Shown one piece after another: positions 23,563 to 33,427 of a stretch of DNA of 54,663 nucleotides. Source of the stretch: Cryobacterium frigoriphilum. GTDB taxonomy: Bacteria > Actinomycetota > Actinomycetes > Actinomycetales > Microbacteriaceae. The position numbers were made by a program, and so were the translations under genes. Where the stretch lies: NCBI RefSeq assembly GCF_004403305.1, contig NZ_SOHE01000072.1, positions 1 to 54,663 on the forward strand, in the 5' to 3' direction. Under the pieces are notes generated by a model that was not told the origin of the DNA, made no database searches, and saw only the letters and a list, made by a program, of their open reading frames with translations. Within the stretch, counting starts at the first letter, position 1; each line of letters begins with the position of its first letter.

Positions 23563-24519
23563 GTGGACCCCCTCACGCACCTCCTCAGCGGTCCGCACGC
23601 GCAGCGGGCATTTGCGTTGCGCGTCGTCATGGACCCACCCTGGTCGATCGACGTTCAGGATCGCGCGCCCCTGACTCTCATCGCGATGCTGTCCGGCGAA
23701 GCAGCTCTGGTCACTGAGCGGATGCGGGTCAGCCTGAAGCGCGGGGATGTCGCCATCGTGCGCGGCCCGGCCCCGTATCGCCTGGCAGACGAACCCGAGC
23801 GCGACGGGCTTGTCGTCATTCACCCGGGGCAGATCTGCACGACCCGGGACGGCGAGCACGTCAGCATCAGCATGGCGCAGGGCGTGCGCACGTGGGGCAA
23901 CTCGCCCACGGGGGCTACGACGATGCTGGTTGGGACATATGCGTCTGACGCTCAGATTGGTGCCGTCGTCGCGGCGGCACTTCCCGTGGTCGCGGTCATC
24001 CCCGCGGGACAAGTCGACGAGGCATTGCTGCGCCTCCTTCGCGATGAAATCGCCGTTGACGCGCCCGGACAGGGCGGCGCAGTCGACCGACTTCTCGACG
24101 TTGTCCTTGTGCACGCCCTGCGCGGCTGGGCGCGTGAACACCCTGAATCCGCCTCCGGGTGGCTCGCCTCCGGTCGCGATCCTCTCGTGTCGGATGCCCT
24201 GAAGCTGCTGCACGAGGCACCCGGCGCACCCTGGACCATCGAAGCGCTCGCCCAACGGCTTACCGTCTCGCGAGCGACCCTCGCGCACCGTTTTCGCGCG
24301 GCAGTGGGCGAACCCCCGATGGCTTATCTGACCAACTGGCGGATGCTGCTGGCCGGCGAACTGCTGTCACACCCCCACCGGACAACCGCAGACATCGCCC
24401 ACCAGGTGGGCTACGGCAGCCCCTTCGCTCTCAGCACCGCCTTCAAACGCCATCACGGCGTCAGCCCCAGCGAATATCGCCGCGGCTTACAGACACCCCC
24501 GGCTACAGAGGCCGGCTGA
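23563..24519 (+). CDS. AraC-family transcriptional regulator with cupin domain
   Basis: A 318-aa regulator. Residues 1-190 are an AraC_binding cupin of the type that begins LTHLLSGPHAQRAF and contains LIAMLSGEAALV, RGDVAIVRGPAPYRLAD and LLDVVLVHALRGWA. Residues about 205-305 are the two AraC helix-turn-helix units: WTIEALAQRLTVSRATLAHRFRAAVGEPPMAYLTNWRM and TTADIAHQVGYGSPFALSTAFKRHHGVSPSEYRR. The GTG start is 6 nt after TAGCAT. It is divergent from the DUF1772 gene and its decayed partner and probably controls them. Confidence 0.92.
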   Translation: MDPLTHLLSGPHAQRAFALRVVMDPPWSIDVQDRAPLTLIAMLSGEAALVTERMRVSLKRGDVAIVRGPAPYRLADEPERDGLVVIHPGQICTTRDGEHVSISMAQGVRTWGNSPTGATTMLVGTYASDAQIGAVVAAALPVVAVIPAGQVDEALLRLLRDEIAVDAPGQGGAVDRLLDVVLVHALRGWAREHPESASGWLASGRDPLVSDALKLLHEAPGAPWTIEALAQRLTVSRATLAHRFRAAVGEPPMAYLTNWRMLLAGELLSHPHRTTADIAHQVGYGSPFALSTAFKRHHGVSPSEYRRGLQTPPATEAG

Positions 24520-24599
24520 CCGTGAACGCCGGCACGGATTCCATTCCGGCCAGAGAGCGGTGACCGGCAGGCGTTCCACGCGAGCGATATCGTGGAGCA

Positions 24600-25055
24600 A
24601 TGCTCGACCTGACACTCACGACGCCCCAGGATCTCGACGACGTGACCGCGTTCCTTCGCGTCGCTGACCTGACGCTCAGCGGACTCAGTTCCCCCACAGT
24701 GCGACTGTGGACGGCACGTGACGCCGACACCGGACGCATCGTCGCCAGCACGGGCTACGAGCGCGGCGACGACAACGAACACGTTCTCATCCGTAGCGTT
24801 GCCGTCGATCCGGCACTCCGAGGTCGCGGCGTGGGCCTGCACTTAGCGCGCTTCGCGCTCGACCGCGCCGCCGAATCCGGAGCAACTCGAGCCTGGCTCT
24901 TCAGCCGACGATCCGGCCCGTTCTGGCAAAAAATCGGATTCGTCTCGGCAGACAGGAACGAACTCGCGATCGCACTCACGTCGACGCATCAGGTTCGGCT
25001 CTTTACAGAAACCGGACAGCTCCAACACGAAGTGGCGTGGAGCCGACTTCTGTAG
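24600..25055 (+). CDS. GNAT family N-acetyltransferase
   Basis: A 151-aa acetyltransferase. SVAVDPALRGRGVGLHLARFALDRAAESGATRAWLFS (about 66-101) contains the acetyl-CoA-binding R-G-x-G-V-G loop and following helix; FWQKIGFVSADR is the C-terminal motif. The N-terminal LTTPQDLDDVTAFLRVADLTLSGL resembles the ArsN2-type GNAT subgroup. The ATG follows TATCGT by 6 nt with no Shine-Dalgarno sequence. The gene is convergent with narK. Substrate unknown. Confidence 0.88.
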   Translation: MLDLTLTTPQDLDDVTAFLRVADLTLSGLSSPTVRLWTARDADTGRIVASTGYERGDDNEHVLIRSVAVDPALRGRGVGLHLARFALDRAAESGATRAWLFSRRSGPFWQKIGFVSADRNELAIALTSTHQVRLFTETGQLQHEVAWSRLL

Positions 25056-25145
25056 AGATATCCGCGCACCGTCACCCGGGCACGCCTGCGGGATTCTCAA
25101 CCGTGGCGTCGTGGAACCACGACCCGCCCACCGAACCGGCGGCGC

Positions 25146-26384
25146 TCACGCGGGCGCCCGGCCGGCTCGGGAACGGTCGTGCACGAAGAAGACCGTGAAC
25201 ACGAAAGCAACGGCCGCGGTGCCGGCCAGCAGCAGCAGTCCGATCGCGTAGCTTTGCTCGGCCGCGTTGTAGGTGGCGCCCATGATCAGCGGTGGAAAAT
25301 AGCCGCCGAGTCCGCCGGCGGCGCTGACAATACCGCTGACCGATCCGACCCGGTCGGCTGGCGCGTTGCGGCCGAGCCAGGCGAAGACTCCCCCGGCGCC
25401 GAGGCCGAGCGCCGACGCCATCGCGACGAACGTCAGCCCGGCCGGAATCTCGCCGTCGGGCCGCATATTCACGATCCAGGCGAGCACGGCCACGCCGGCC
25501 AGCGACACCAGCACCACGATTTTCGGCCCGAATCGGTCGGCGAGGGTGCCGCCGATCGGTCGCAGCAGTACCGCGGCCACCGCGAATCCGGCCGTGCGGG
25601 TGCCCGCCTCGGTCAGGTCGAAGCCGTAGATGTCACGCAGGTAGGTCGGCAGGTAGGTCGAAAAGGCCACGAAGCCGCCGAAGACGAGCCCATAGAGAAA
25701 ACACATCTGCCAGGTCACGCCGAGTTTCGCCGCGGCGACGAGCTGGGGAATGAACGGTTGAGTGCGCGGCACCCAACTCGGCGAATTGCCGAGCAAGAAC
25801 CAGACGGTGGCCGCGGTCAGGCCGAGCAGCGCGACGAGAATCAGGTGCGTCGGCAGATATCCGAACCACTCCACGAACCTCGGGGTGAAGAACGCCGAGA
25901 GCGCCGTTCCGCCCATGCCCGCGCCGAATACCCCGGTCGCGAACCCCCGGCGGGACACGTCGTACCAGTTGCTGACGAACGGTATTCCGACCGCGAACAC
26001 GGTTCCGGCGACACCCAGCAGCAGCGCGCAGAGCACCAACAGCCCGAACACGCCGAGCGACCCGGCGAGCGCGACGAGCAGCAGCGCGGGAATCGTGGCG
26101 AGCAGCACGACGGTGAACATGATGCGGCCACCGAACCGGTCGGTCAGTACCCCCACCGGAATCCGGCCGATCGACCCGACGAGCACGGGCATCGCCACCA
26201 AAACGGATGCCTCCGCCGACGATAGATCCATCGCCTCGCTGTACCGCACTCCGAGCGGAGCGATACTCGTCCAGGCCCAGAAGCAGACGACCGAGGCGAG
26301 CGTCGCGAGGGTGAGGTTGAATCCCTTGCTGGCCCGGGTGCGCTCGGCCAGCCGCGCGCGCGAATCCGGCGGCGGCCCCGCCAC
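25146..26384 (-). CDS. narK: Nitrate/nitrite transporter NarK
   Basis: A 412-aa, 12-helix MFS protein of the nitrate/nitrite porter family. GRIPVGVLTDRFGGRIMF (about 73-90) is the MFS loop 2-3 motif, GVFGAGMGGTALSAFFTPRF the first nitrate signature region, and VSAAGGLGGYFPPLIMG (about 355-371) the second nitrate signature. It imports nitrate or exports nitrite to serve the nitrate reductase. The GTG start shares one base with the narI stop (TAGTG), so it is the last gene of the narGHJIK operon. A run of Pro/Ala/Arg residues opens the protein before helix 1. Confidence 0.93.
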   Translation of the reverse strand: MAGPPPDSRARLAERTRASKGFNLTLATLASVVCFWAWTSIAPLGVRYSEAMDLSSAEASVLVAMPVLVGSIGRIPVGVLTDRFGGRIMFTVVLLATIPALLLVALAGSLGVFGLLVLCALLLGVAGTVFAVGIPFVSNWYDVSRRGFATGVFGAGMGGTALSAFFTPRFVEWFGYLPTHLILVALLGLTAATVWFLLGNSPSWVPRTQPFIPQLVAAAKLGVTWQMCFLYGLVFGGFVAFSTYLPTYLRDIYGFDLTEAGTRTAGFAVAAVLLRPIGGTLADRFGPKIVVLVSLAGVAVLAWIVNMRPDGEIPAGLTFVAMASALGLGAGGVFAWLGRNAPADRVGSVSGIVSAAGGLGGYFPPLIMGATYNAAEQSYAIGLLLLAGTAAVAFVFTVFFVHDRSRAGRAPA

Positions 26385-27136
26385 TAGCGTTTGTCCCTGG
26401 TGCGGTCGGGGGTGCCGATCGGTGCCCAGCCGCGGCGGACAGGCCGCACCGCACCGGGCACCTTGTCACGGGTGCGGTAGACGATATAGGGCCGGAACAG
26501 GTAGTGCAGCGGAGCGGTGAAGGCGTGCACGAGCCGCGTGAAAGGCCAGATCGTGAAGAGCAGCATGCCGACCAGGGTGTGGATGTGGAACGAGAACGGC
26601 GCCGCCGCCATCGCGGCGATGTCGGGCTGGAAGATGAACAGCGAGCGGAACCATGGCGACACGGTTTCCCGATAGTTGTGCCCATGATCACCCTCGAACA
26701 CACTCGCCACGGTGGTCCAGAGGCCGAGCACGATCGCGGCGGTCAGCACGACGTACATGACCTTGTCGTTGCGGGTGGTGGCCATGAACACCGGCCCGGT
26801 CTTGCGCCGCCGGTAGATCAGAATCAGGATGCCGCCGAGCGTGCCGACCCCGGCGACGCCACCGACGAGCAGCGCGTTGAGGTGGTAGAAGTCTTGGCTC
26901 ATGCCCACCGCGAGGGTCCAGGTCATGGGGATCACGAGGCCGAAGAAGTGCCCGGCGATGACCGCGAGCAGCCCGAAGTGAAAGATCGGCGAGCCGATCC
27001 GCAGCAGCCGGCTCTCGTACAGTTGCGACGACCTCGTCGTCCAGCCGAACTGGTCGTAACGGTAACGCCAGATCGAACCGCCGACCAGCACGGCGACCAT
27101 GACGTAGGGCAGCACGCCCCAGAGCAGCAGGTCCAC
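26384..27136 (-). CDS. narI: Respiratory nitrate reductase gamma subunit (cytochrome b)
   Basis: A 250-aa membrane protein with five helices that takes electrons from menaquinol through two b hemes and passes them to NarH. Heme-ligand histidines appear in SPIFHFGLLAVIAGHFFGL (about 49-67, two His on one helix) and in FSFHIHTLVGMLLFTIWPFTRLVHAF (about 183-208). YDQFGWTTRSSQLYE near the N-terminus is typical. GTG start, 3 bp after the narJ stop. Normal length for actinobacterial NarI with a slightly extended basic C-terminus. Confidence 0.95.
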   Translation of the reverse strand: MDLLLWGVLPYVMVAVLVGGSIWRYRYDQFGWTTRSSQLYESRLLRIGSPIFHFGLLAVIAGHFFGLVIPMTWTLAVGMSQDFYHLNALLVGGVAGVGTLGGILILIYRRRKTGPVFMATTRNDKVMYVVLTAAIVLGLWTTVASVFEGDHGHNYRETVSPWFRSLFIFQPDIAAMAAAPFSFHIHTLVGMLLFTIWPFTRLVHAFTAPLHYLFRPYIVYRTRDKVPGAVRPVRRGWAPIGTPDRTRDKR

Positions 27137-27139
27137 GGG

Positions 27140-27757
27140 TTACGCTCCCTTGAGCGGCAGCAGCCGCGGATCGTAGGGTTCGAGGCCCACGGTTTCGGTG
27201 GGCGGACCGTAGCCGGCCATCCGCTGCACCGCCTCCCGATCGGCCGGCGATGCGCCCGGCAGGGTCGCGCAGACTCCGGCAACAACCTCGCCGTAGGGCG
27301 AGCCGTGTTCGACGAGGGCGAGCCGAAGCAGTTCGAGGCTCGGCCGATACTGCCGCAGCAGTTCCCGGCCGGCTACCGGGTCGGCGATCGCCGCGAACTC
27401 GAGCACGAGCGGTAGAAAGTCGGGCAATTCACCGTGGGTGTTGGTCAGAAAATCGGTCTGCCGGTAGACCTGTTTGAACGCGGCGAGCACGTCGCCGCGG
27501 CGGCGGGTGTCGCCGTCGGTCCAGTACGACAGATAGAGCGGATGGTGCTTGCTGAGGTCGAAGGTCTCCACGTAGCGCCGCTGCAGCGTGCCGACATCCG
27601 CTGCCTCGAGGTAGCCGAAGAAGCCCTCGAGTTTCGGCGCCTTGCGCCCCTGTTCGGCGAGCGCGGCGCGCATCAGCGCGACCCGCCCGAGCAGTTCGGC
27701 GTCGGGGTAGGACAGGCACCAGCCGGCGGCCTGATAGACCACCCGGTCGCGCATCAT
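27140..27757 (-). CDS. narJ: Nitrate reductase assembly chaperone
   Basis: A 205-aa TorD/NarJ-family chaperone that guides molybdenum cofactor insertion into NarG and membrane attachment of NarGH. YVETFDLSKHHPLYLSYWTDGDTRRRGDVLAAFKQVYR (about 62-99) is the family's hallmark block; LPDFLPLVLEFAA follows. The start overlaps the narH stop by 4 bp (ATGA), with a second ATG directly after. All-helical and soluble, as expected. Confidence 0.95.
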   Translation of the reverse strand: MMRDRVVYQAAGWCLSYPDAELLGRVALMRAALAEQGRKAPKLEGFFGYLEAADVGTLQRRYVETFDLSKHHPLYLSYWTDGDTRRRGDVLAAFKQVYRQTDFLTNTHGELPDFLPLVLEFAAIADPVAGRELLRQYRPSLELLRLALVEHGSPYGEVVAGVCATLPGASPADREAVQRMAGYGPPTETVGLEPYDPRLLPLKGA

Positions 27758-29502
27758 GGTGTGCCGTGCCCGGTGTCAGTGCCCGGAACCTCGCGAGCCC
27801 CCGACCCACTCAGATCGGCCGGCGACGGCGCCGCCGTGCGCGGCACATCCCGGTGTTCCGGAAACAGCCCGGCCGGAGCGCCGTTGCCGTCCCAGTTGAG
27901 CAGGTTGACCCGGTTGCGCAGCGTGGCCGCGCCGCTCGCGGTGTCTGAGGTCTGCCGGTCTTTCAGCGCATAGAAGTTCTCCACCGCGACCGGTGTCGGC
28001 CGTCCGCTGGCCTCGCCGAACGGCGAGTCCTCGTACATGCCGGGGCCGCCCTCGAAGTCGACCGAGCAGCCCATCTCCTCGAGGTCGTGCGCCTGTTCCA
28101 CGTGCGCCTTCGGAATGACGTAGCGCTCGTCATACTTGGCGATCGCCATCAACCGGTACATCTCGTACATCGACTCGGGTGACATTCCGACGGCGGCCGG
28201 AATGTCGACATCCGGTTGCTGGCCGAGGGTGATGCCGCGCATGTAGGAGCGCATCGCCGCAAGCTTGCGCAAGACGTCGGTGATGCGGTCGGTGTCGCCG
28301 GCGGTGAACAGCTCGGCGAGGTACTCGACCGGAATTCGCAGGGAGTCGATCGCTCCGAACAGCGTGCCGGTGTCCTCACCGTCGTGGCCCTGTTCACTCA
28401 GCAGGTCGACGATCGGCGACAGCGGCGGCACGTACCAGACCATCGGCATCGTGCGGTATTCGGGGTGCAGCGGCAGCGCGACCTTGTAGACCTTCGCGAG
28501 CGCGTACACCGGCGAGCGCCGGGCCGCGTCGATCCAGTCATCGGGTATTCCCTGAGCGGATGCCGCGGCCGCCACCACCGGATCGTTCGGGTCGAGCAGC
28601 ACATCCATCTGGGCCTCGTAGAGGTCTTTCTCGTCGGTGACGGCCGCGGCATCCGTCACCCGGTCGGCGTCGTAGAGAAAGAGGCCGAGGTAGCGCAGCC
28701 GACCCACGCACGTCTCCGAGCACACCGTCGGCAGCCCGATCTCGACGCGCGGGTAGCAGAAGGTGCACTTCTCGGCCTTGCCGGTCTTGTGGTTGAAGTA
28801 GATCTTCTTGTAGGGGCAGCCGGTGATGCACTGCCGCCAGCCGCGGCACTTGTCCTGGTCGACGAGCACGATGCCGTCTTCGACCCGCTTGTAGATCGCG
28901 CCGGACGGGCACGAGGCCATGCAGGAGGGGTTCAGGCAGTGCTCGCAGATGCGCGGCAGGTAGAACATGAAGGTCTGCTCGAAGCTGAACTGGATCTTGT
29001 CTTCTGATTCCCGCCGCACCTTCTCGACGATCGGGTCGAGGTGGCCCATCTCGGGGGCGCCGGCGAGGTCGTCGTCCCAGTTCGCCGACCAGGTGATCTG
29101 AGTGTCCTGACCGGTGATCAGCGATTTCGGCCGGGCGACGGGAAAATCATCGCCGAGCGGGGCATCGATCAGGGTCTTGTAGTCGTAGGTCCAGGGCTCG
29201 TAGTAGTCCTTGAGCTCGGGCTGCACCGGGCTGGCGAACAGGCCCATCAGTTTGGCGATGCGGCCGCCGCTCTTGAGCGCCAGGCGCCCCTTCTTGTTGA
29301 GCTTCCAGCCGCCGCGCCACTGCTCCTGGTCTTCGTAGCGGCGCGGGTAGCCCTGACCGGGCCGGGTCTCAACGTTGTTGAACCAGACGTATTCGGTGCC
29401 GGCCCGGTTGGTCCACGCCTGTTTGCAGGTGACCGAGCAGGTATGGCAGCCGATGCACTTGTCGAGGTTCATCACCATGCCCATCTGAGCCATAACGCGC
29501 AT
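27754..29502 (-). CDS. narH: Respiratory nitrate reductase beta subunit (iron-sulfur)
   Basis: A 582-aa electron-transfer subunit with one 3Fe-4S and three 4Fe-4S clusters. Cysteine groups: CIGCHTCSVTC (16-26), CEHCLNPSCMASCP, CRGWRQCITGCP (Trp in place of one Cys, marking the 3Fe-4S cluster) and CTFCYPRVEIGLPTVCSETC. The rest forms the NarH C-terminal domain (VRYLGLFLYD-like RLRYLGLFLYDADRV onwards). Length is longer than the E. coli subunit because of a variable C-terminal tail. ATG shares one base with the narG TGA (TGATG) and has GGAGGT upstream inside narG. Confidence 0.97.
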   Translation of the reverse strand: MRVMAQMGMVMNLDKCIGCHTCSVTCKQAWTNRAGTEYVWFNNVETRPGQGYPRRYEDQEQWRGGWKLNKKGRLALKSGGRIAKLMGLFASPVQPELKDYYEPWTYDYKTLIDAPLGDDFPVARPKSLITGQDTQITWSANWDDDLAGAPEMGHLDPIVEKVRRESEDKIQFSFEQTFMFYLPRICEHCLNPSCMASCPSGAIYKRVEDGIVLVDQDKCRGWRQCITGCPYKKIYFNHKTGKAEKCTFCYPRVEIGLPTVCSETCVGRLRYLGLFLYDADRVTDAAAVTDEKDLYEAQMDVLLDPNDPVVAAAASAQGIPDDWIDAARRSPVYALAKVYKVALPLHPEYRTMPMVWYVPPLSPIVDLLSEQGHDGEDTGTLFGAIDSLRIPVEYLAELFTAGDTDRITDVLRKLAAMRSYMRGITLGQQPDVDIPAAVGMSPESMYEMYRLMAIAKYDERYVIPKAHVEQAHDLEEMGCSVDFEGGPGMYEDSPFGEASGRPTPVAVENFYALKDRQTSDTASGAATLRNRVNLLNWDGNGAPAGLFPEHRDVPRTAAPSPADLSGSGAREVPGTDTGHGTP

Positions 29503-32500
29503 CAGTACCGCACCTCCTGGGAACGTCGCCTAATGGTTGAGACCATGTCTCGCTGGTTGCCGGTCGGCCCCAGATAGTTGAAGGCGTAGGAGAGCTGCGC
29601 GTAGCCGCCGATCAGGTGGGTGGGTTTCACGAGCAGGCGGCTCACCGAGTTGTGGATGCCGCCGCGGCGGCCGGTGGCCTCGGACTTGGGCACATCGATG
29701 GTGCGCTCCTGCGCGTGATAGACGTACACGACGCCCTGCGGCATCCGGTGACTGACGATGGCGCGGCCCACGAGCACACCGTTCATGCTCACGCACTCGA
29801 CCCAGTCGTTGTCGGCGACCTCGATCGAGGCCGCGTCGATCGGACTCATCCACACCGTCGGCCCGCCGCGGGACAGCGACAGCATGAAGAGGTTGTCCTG
29901 GTACTCCGAGTGGATCGACCACTTCGAGTGCGGCGTCAGGTAGCGCACGGTCACCTCGGTGGTGCCGTTCGGGCCGAACTTCGGCTCGCCGAACAGGCGC
30001 TGCATGTCGAGCGGCGGCCGGTAGGTGGGCAGGGCTTCGCCTAAGTCGATCATCCAGTCGTGGTCGAGAAAGAAGTGCATGCGCCCGGTCAGGGTGTGCC
30101 AGGGCTTCAGCCGTTCCACGTTGATCGTGAACGGGGAGTAGCGCCGACCGCCGGTTTCCGACCCCGACCATTCCGGCGAGGTGATGACCGGTACCGGAGC
30201 CGCCTGGGTCTGGGCGAAGGTCACGCGTTTCTCCTCCGAGCCGAGCGCGAGGTCGACGAGGTGCATGCCGGTCTGCTTCTCGAGCTCGCGAAAGCCCTGC
30301 ACGGCGAGTTCGCCGTTGGTGGTGCCGCTGAAACTCAGAATGGCCTGGGCGAATTTGGCGTCGGTGTCGATGGCCGGCCGGCCATTGCCGGCACCTCCCT
30401 GCATCACCCCGTTGCTGCGGGCAAGCAGTTCGATCTCGTGCTCGAGGCGGTACGTGATGTTTTTCACCGTGAATCCGCGCTGTTCGGCGAGCGGGCCGAC
30501 GGTCGCGAGTTTCTCGGCGATCGCGGTGTAGTCGCGTTCGACGATCGAGAACACCGGCATGTTCTGCCCGGGCACGGCGGCGACGGATGCGTTCCGCCAG
30601 TCCCGCACGACGCCGCCGGGCTGCGCGATCTCCCCGGGCGTGTCGTGTTGCAGCGGCACGCTCACCAGGTCTTTGCGGGTTCCGAGATGCACCCGGGCCT
30701 GCCGGGAGAACTCCTCGGCGAGCAGCCGGAAGGTGTCGAAGTCGGTCTTGGCCTCCCAGGGCGGGTCGATCGCCGGGCTGAAGGCGTGCACGAACGGATG
30801 CATGTCGGTCGAGGAGAGGTCGTGTTTCTCGTACCAGGTGGCCGCCGGAAAGACGATGTCCGACAGCAGCGTGGTCGAGGTCATCCGAAAATCTGCCGAC
30901 ACCAGCAGGTCGAGTTTGCCCTCGGGCGCGGCGTCCCGCCACCGCACATCGCGGGGCCGCGCGGCATTCACGTGGTCCTGGCCGAGCACGTTGTGGTGCG
31001 TGCCGAGCAGGTGCTTGAGAAAGTACTCGTTGCCCTTGGCCGAGGAGCCGAACAGGTTCGACCGCCAGAGCATGAGGGTGCGCGGCCAGTTCTCGGGCGC
31101 ATCGACGTCGTCGATGGCGGGGGTGAGGCGGCCACTCGTGAGGGCGTCGGCGATGTAGCTCGGGGCATCCGTCGCCTCGCCCCGGTCGATTGCGGCCTGT
31201 ACCTCATCGGCGAGGTCGAGGGGGTTACGGTCGAACTGCGGGTAGAAGGGCATCCAACCGAGCCGGGCAGACTGGGCGAGGGTGTCGGCGGTGTGCATCC
31301 CGTCGAAATGGCCGGTGGCGAGCGGTGATTTCAGCGAATCGGCCGAGTAGCCGTCGGACCGCCACTGGTCGGTGTGCATGTACCAGTAACCGGTGCCGAT
31401 CATCGTGCGCGGTGGGCGGCTCCAGTCCAGAGCGTTAGCGAGCGAGATCCAGCCGGTCATGGGGCGGGTCTTCTCCTGCCCCACGTAGTGCGCCCAGCCG
31501 CCGCCGTTTCTGCCCATGCAGCCGGTGAGCATCAGCAGCGACAGCACGGCCCGGTAGGTCGCGTCGCCGTGGAACCACTGGCAGATACCGGCGCCCATGA
31601 TGATCATCGACCGACCCTTGGACGCTTCAGCGTTGCGGGCGAATTCCCTCGCCACCCGAATGCAGGCCTCAGCCGGAACACTCGTGATCTCGGCCTGCCA
31701 GGCCGGCGTGTACGGGGTCGACACGTCGTCGTAACCGGTCGGCCAGTCGCCGGGCAATCCGGGCCTTCCCACCCCGTACTGCGCCATCATCAGGTCGAAC
31801 ACCGTCGTCACGAGGTGGCCGCCGACCCGGCGCACCGGAACCCCGCGGGTGAGGATCGACCCTTCTCCCGAGGGTGCTTCGAAACAGGGCAGACGGATGC
31901 TGGCGGTCTCGCCGTTCGCACCGTCCAGCAGGCTCAGCGCCGGGTCGGTGCCCTCGAGATCGAGGTTCCATTTGCCCTCGCCGGCTTCGCCGTAGCGGTA
32001 CCCCATCGAGCCGTTCGGCACGACCGGCCGGCCGGTGTTCGCGTCGAGCAGCACGGTCTTGAACGCGGCCCCCTCGGTGTGCGCGTGCTCGGGCAGGTCG
32101 GCCGCGGTCAGAAATTTCGTCGGCACGAGGCCCTGGCCGTCGGCGTGCTCCTCGAGTCGCACCAGGAACGGCAGGTCGGTGTAGCGGCGCACGTATCCCT
32201 CGAAGTACGGGATGCGCCGCTCGACGAAGAATTCCTTGAGCAGCACGTGCCCCATCGCCATCGCGAGCGCGGCATCCGTTCCGGCCTGGGCGGGCAGCCA
32301 TTCATCGGCGAACTTGGTGTTGTCGGCGTAGTCGGGGCTGATCGCCACGACCTTGGTGCCGCGATAGCGCACCTCCGTCATGAAGTGGGCGTCCGGGGTG
32401 CGCGTCACCGGCACGTTCGAGCCCCACATCATGAGGTAGGTGGCATCCCACCAGTCGCCGGATTCGGGAACGTCGGTCTGATCGCCGAAGACCTGGGGGC

Positions 32501-33221
32501 TGGCCACCGGCAGGTCGGCGTACCAGTCGTAGAACGAGGTCATCACGCCACCGATGAGCTGGATGAACCGGTTGCCGGCGGCGTGGGAGACCATCGACAT
32601 CGCCGGGATCGGTGAGAACCCCGAGCAGCGGTCGGGGCCGTAGGTCTTGATGGTGTGCACGTGGGCGGCGGCGGCGATCTCGATCGCCTCGGTCCACGGG
32701 ATCCGCACGAGGCCGCCCTTACCGCGGGCCTGCTGGTAGCGGCTGCGGCGCTCGGGATCACCCACGACATCCGCCCAGGCCAGCACCGGGTCATGCAGTC
32801 GGGCCTTCGCCTCCCGGTACAGGTCGACGAGCACGCCGCGCGCGTAGGGGTACCGAACCCGGGTGGGCGAGTAGGTGTACCAGCTGAAGGCCGCGCCACG
32901 GGGACAGCCGCGGGGTTCGTATTCGGGGCTGTCGGGGCCAACGCTCGGGTAGTCGGTCTGCTGCGCTTCCCACGTGATGATGCCGTCGCGCACGTAGACC
33001 TTCCACGAACACGACCCGGTACAGTTCACGCCGTGGGTGGACCTGACCACCTTGTCGTGACTCCACCGGTCTCGGTAGAACACGTCTCCTTTACGGCCGC
33101 CCTCGCGAAACACCGCGCGGCCGTCATCTGTCTGATCCCACCGGGTGAAGAAACGACCGAGTGCCAGCATCGTGTCCGACGCTCGTCCATCCATTCCGGC
33201 AGGCGTCATGCCCGCTGCCAT
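29502..33221 (-). CDS. narG: Respiratory nitrate reductase alpha subunit (Mo-bisMGD)
   Basis: A 1239-aa catalytic subunit reducing nitrate to nitrite at a molybdenum bis-MGD site on the cytoplasmic side. The 4Fe-4S ligands are His63, Cys67, Cys71 and Cys106 (STHGVNCTGSC and RGCPRG). The Mo-ligand Asp is in the conserved FGDQTDVPESGDWW segment near residue 225. No twin-arginine signal is present, as for membrane-bound NarG. The start is set at ATG 33221 because TAGGAT lies exactly 6 nt upstream (33228-33233), which suggests a leaderless mRNA; a GTG two codons upstream is inside that gap. First gene of narGHJIK. Confidence 0.97.
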   Translation of the reverse strand: MAAGMTPAGMDGRASDTMLALGRFFTRWDQTDDGRAVFREGGRKGDVFYRDRWSHDKVVRSTHGVNCTGSCSWKVYVRDGIITWEAQQTDYPSVGPDSPEYEPRGCPRGAAFSWYTYSPTRVRYPYARGVLVDLYREAKARLHDPVLAWADVVGDPERRSRYQQARGKGGLVRIPWTEAIEIAAAAHVHTIKTYGPDRCSGFSPIPAMSMVSHAAGNRFIQLIGGVMTSFYDWYADLPVASPQVFGDQTDVPESGDWWDATYLMMWGSNVPVTRTPDAHFMTEVRYRGTKVVAISPDYADNTKFADEWLPAQAGTDAALAMAMGHVLLKEFFVERRIPYFEGYVRRYTDLPFLVRLEEHADGQGLVPTKFLTAADLPEHAHTEGAAFKTVLLDANTGRPVVPNGSMGYRYGEAGEGKWNLDLEGTDPALSLLDGANGETASIRLPCFEAPSGEGSILTRGVPVRRVGGHLVTTVFDLMMAQYGVGRPGLPGDWPTGYDDVSTPYTPAWQAEITSVPAEACIRVAREFARNAEASKGRSMIIMGAGICQWFHGDATYRAVLSLLMLTGCMGRNGGGWAHYVGQEKTRPMTGWISLANALDWSRPPRTMIGTGYWYMHTDQWRSDGYSADSLKSPLATGHFDGMHTADTLAQSARLGWMPFYPQFDRNPLDLADEVQAAIDRGEATDAPSYIADALTSGRLTPAIDDVDAPENWPRTLMLWRSNLFGSSAKGNEYFLKHLLGTHHNVLGQDHVNAARPRDVRWRDAAPEGKLDLLVSADFRMTSTTLLSDIVFPAATWYEKHDLSSTDMHPFVHAFSPAIDPPWEAKTDFDTFRLLAEEFSRQARVHLGTRKDLVSVPLQHDTPGEIAQPGGVVRDWRNASVAAVPGQNMPVFSIVERDYTAIAEKLATVGPLAEQRGFTVKNITYRLEHEIELLARSNGVMQGGAGNGRPAIDTDAKFAQAILSFSGTTNGELAVQGFRELEKQTGMHLVDLALGSEEKRVTFAQTQAAPVPVITSPEWSGSETGGRRYSPFTINVERLKPWHTLTGRMHFFLDHDWMIDLGEALPTYRPPLDMQRLFGEPKFGPNGTTEVTVRYLTPHSKWSIHSEYQDNLFMLSLSRGGPTVWMSPIDAASIEVADNDWVECVSMNGVLVGRAIVSHRMPQGVVYVYHAQERTIDVPKSEATGRRGGIHNSVSRLLVKPTHLIGGYAQLSYAFNYLGPTGNQRDMVSTIRRRSQEVRY

Positions 33222-33227
33222 GCGCAC

Positions 33228-33233
33228 ATCCTA
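33228..33233 (-). promoter_or_regulatory. narG: -10 hexamer of the narGHJIK operon
   Basis: TAGGAT on the minus strand is separated from the narG ATG by 6 nt (GTGCGC). No convincing -35 hexamer at 16-18 bp and no clear FNR/ArnR-type inverted repeat was recognised in the next 60 bp, so an activator may be needed. Confidence 0.55.
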
Positions 33234-33289
33234 GGTCGCTCCGGCCGCCCCCGCCAGAACTTTTCTCGCCGCGTCTGCTGGTTGGCCGC

Positions 33290-33386
33290 GTGGCGAATTC
33301 AGGAGATCCTCCCCGTGACGGTGCGGCCACTCGACTGGTCCGGCGTCCCTGGTGCTGCACCCGGGCTAATCTCCTGAATTCGCCAC
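33290..33386. repeat. Palindromic element family, copy 3
   Basis: GTGGCGAATTCAGGAGAT (33290-33307) and its perfect 18-bp inverse (33369-33386) enclose a 61-bp GC-rich centre. It sits between the narG promoter and the 3' end of nhaA. Both arms share the GAGAT extension, which differs from the GAAA of copy 1. Confidence 0.9.
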
Positions 33387-33427
33387 CGGTGAGCGGCCGT
33401 CAGGCACCAGCAGGTCGCGCGAGCGGG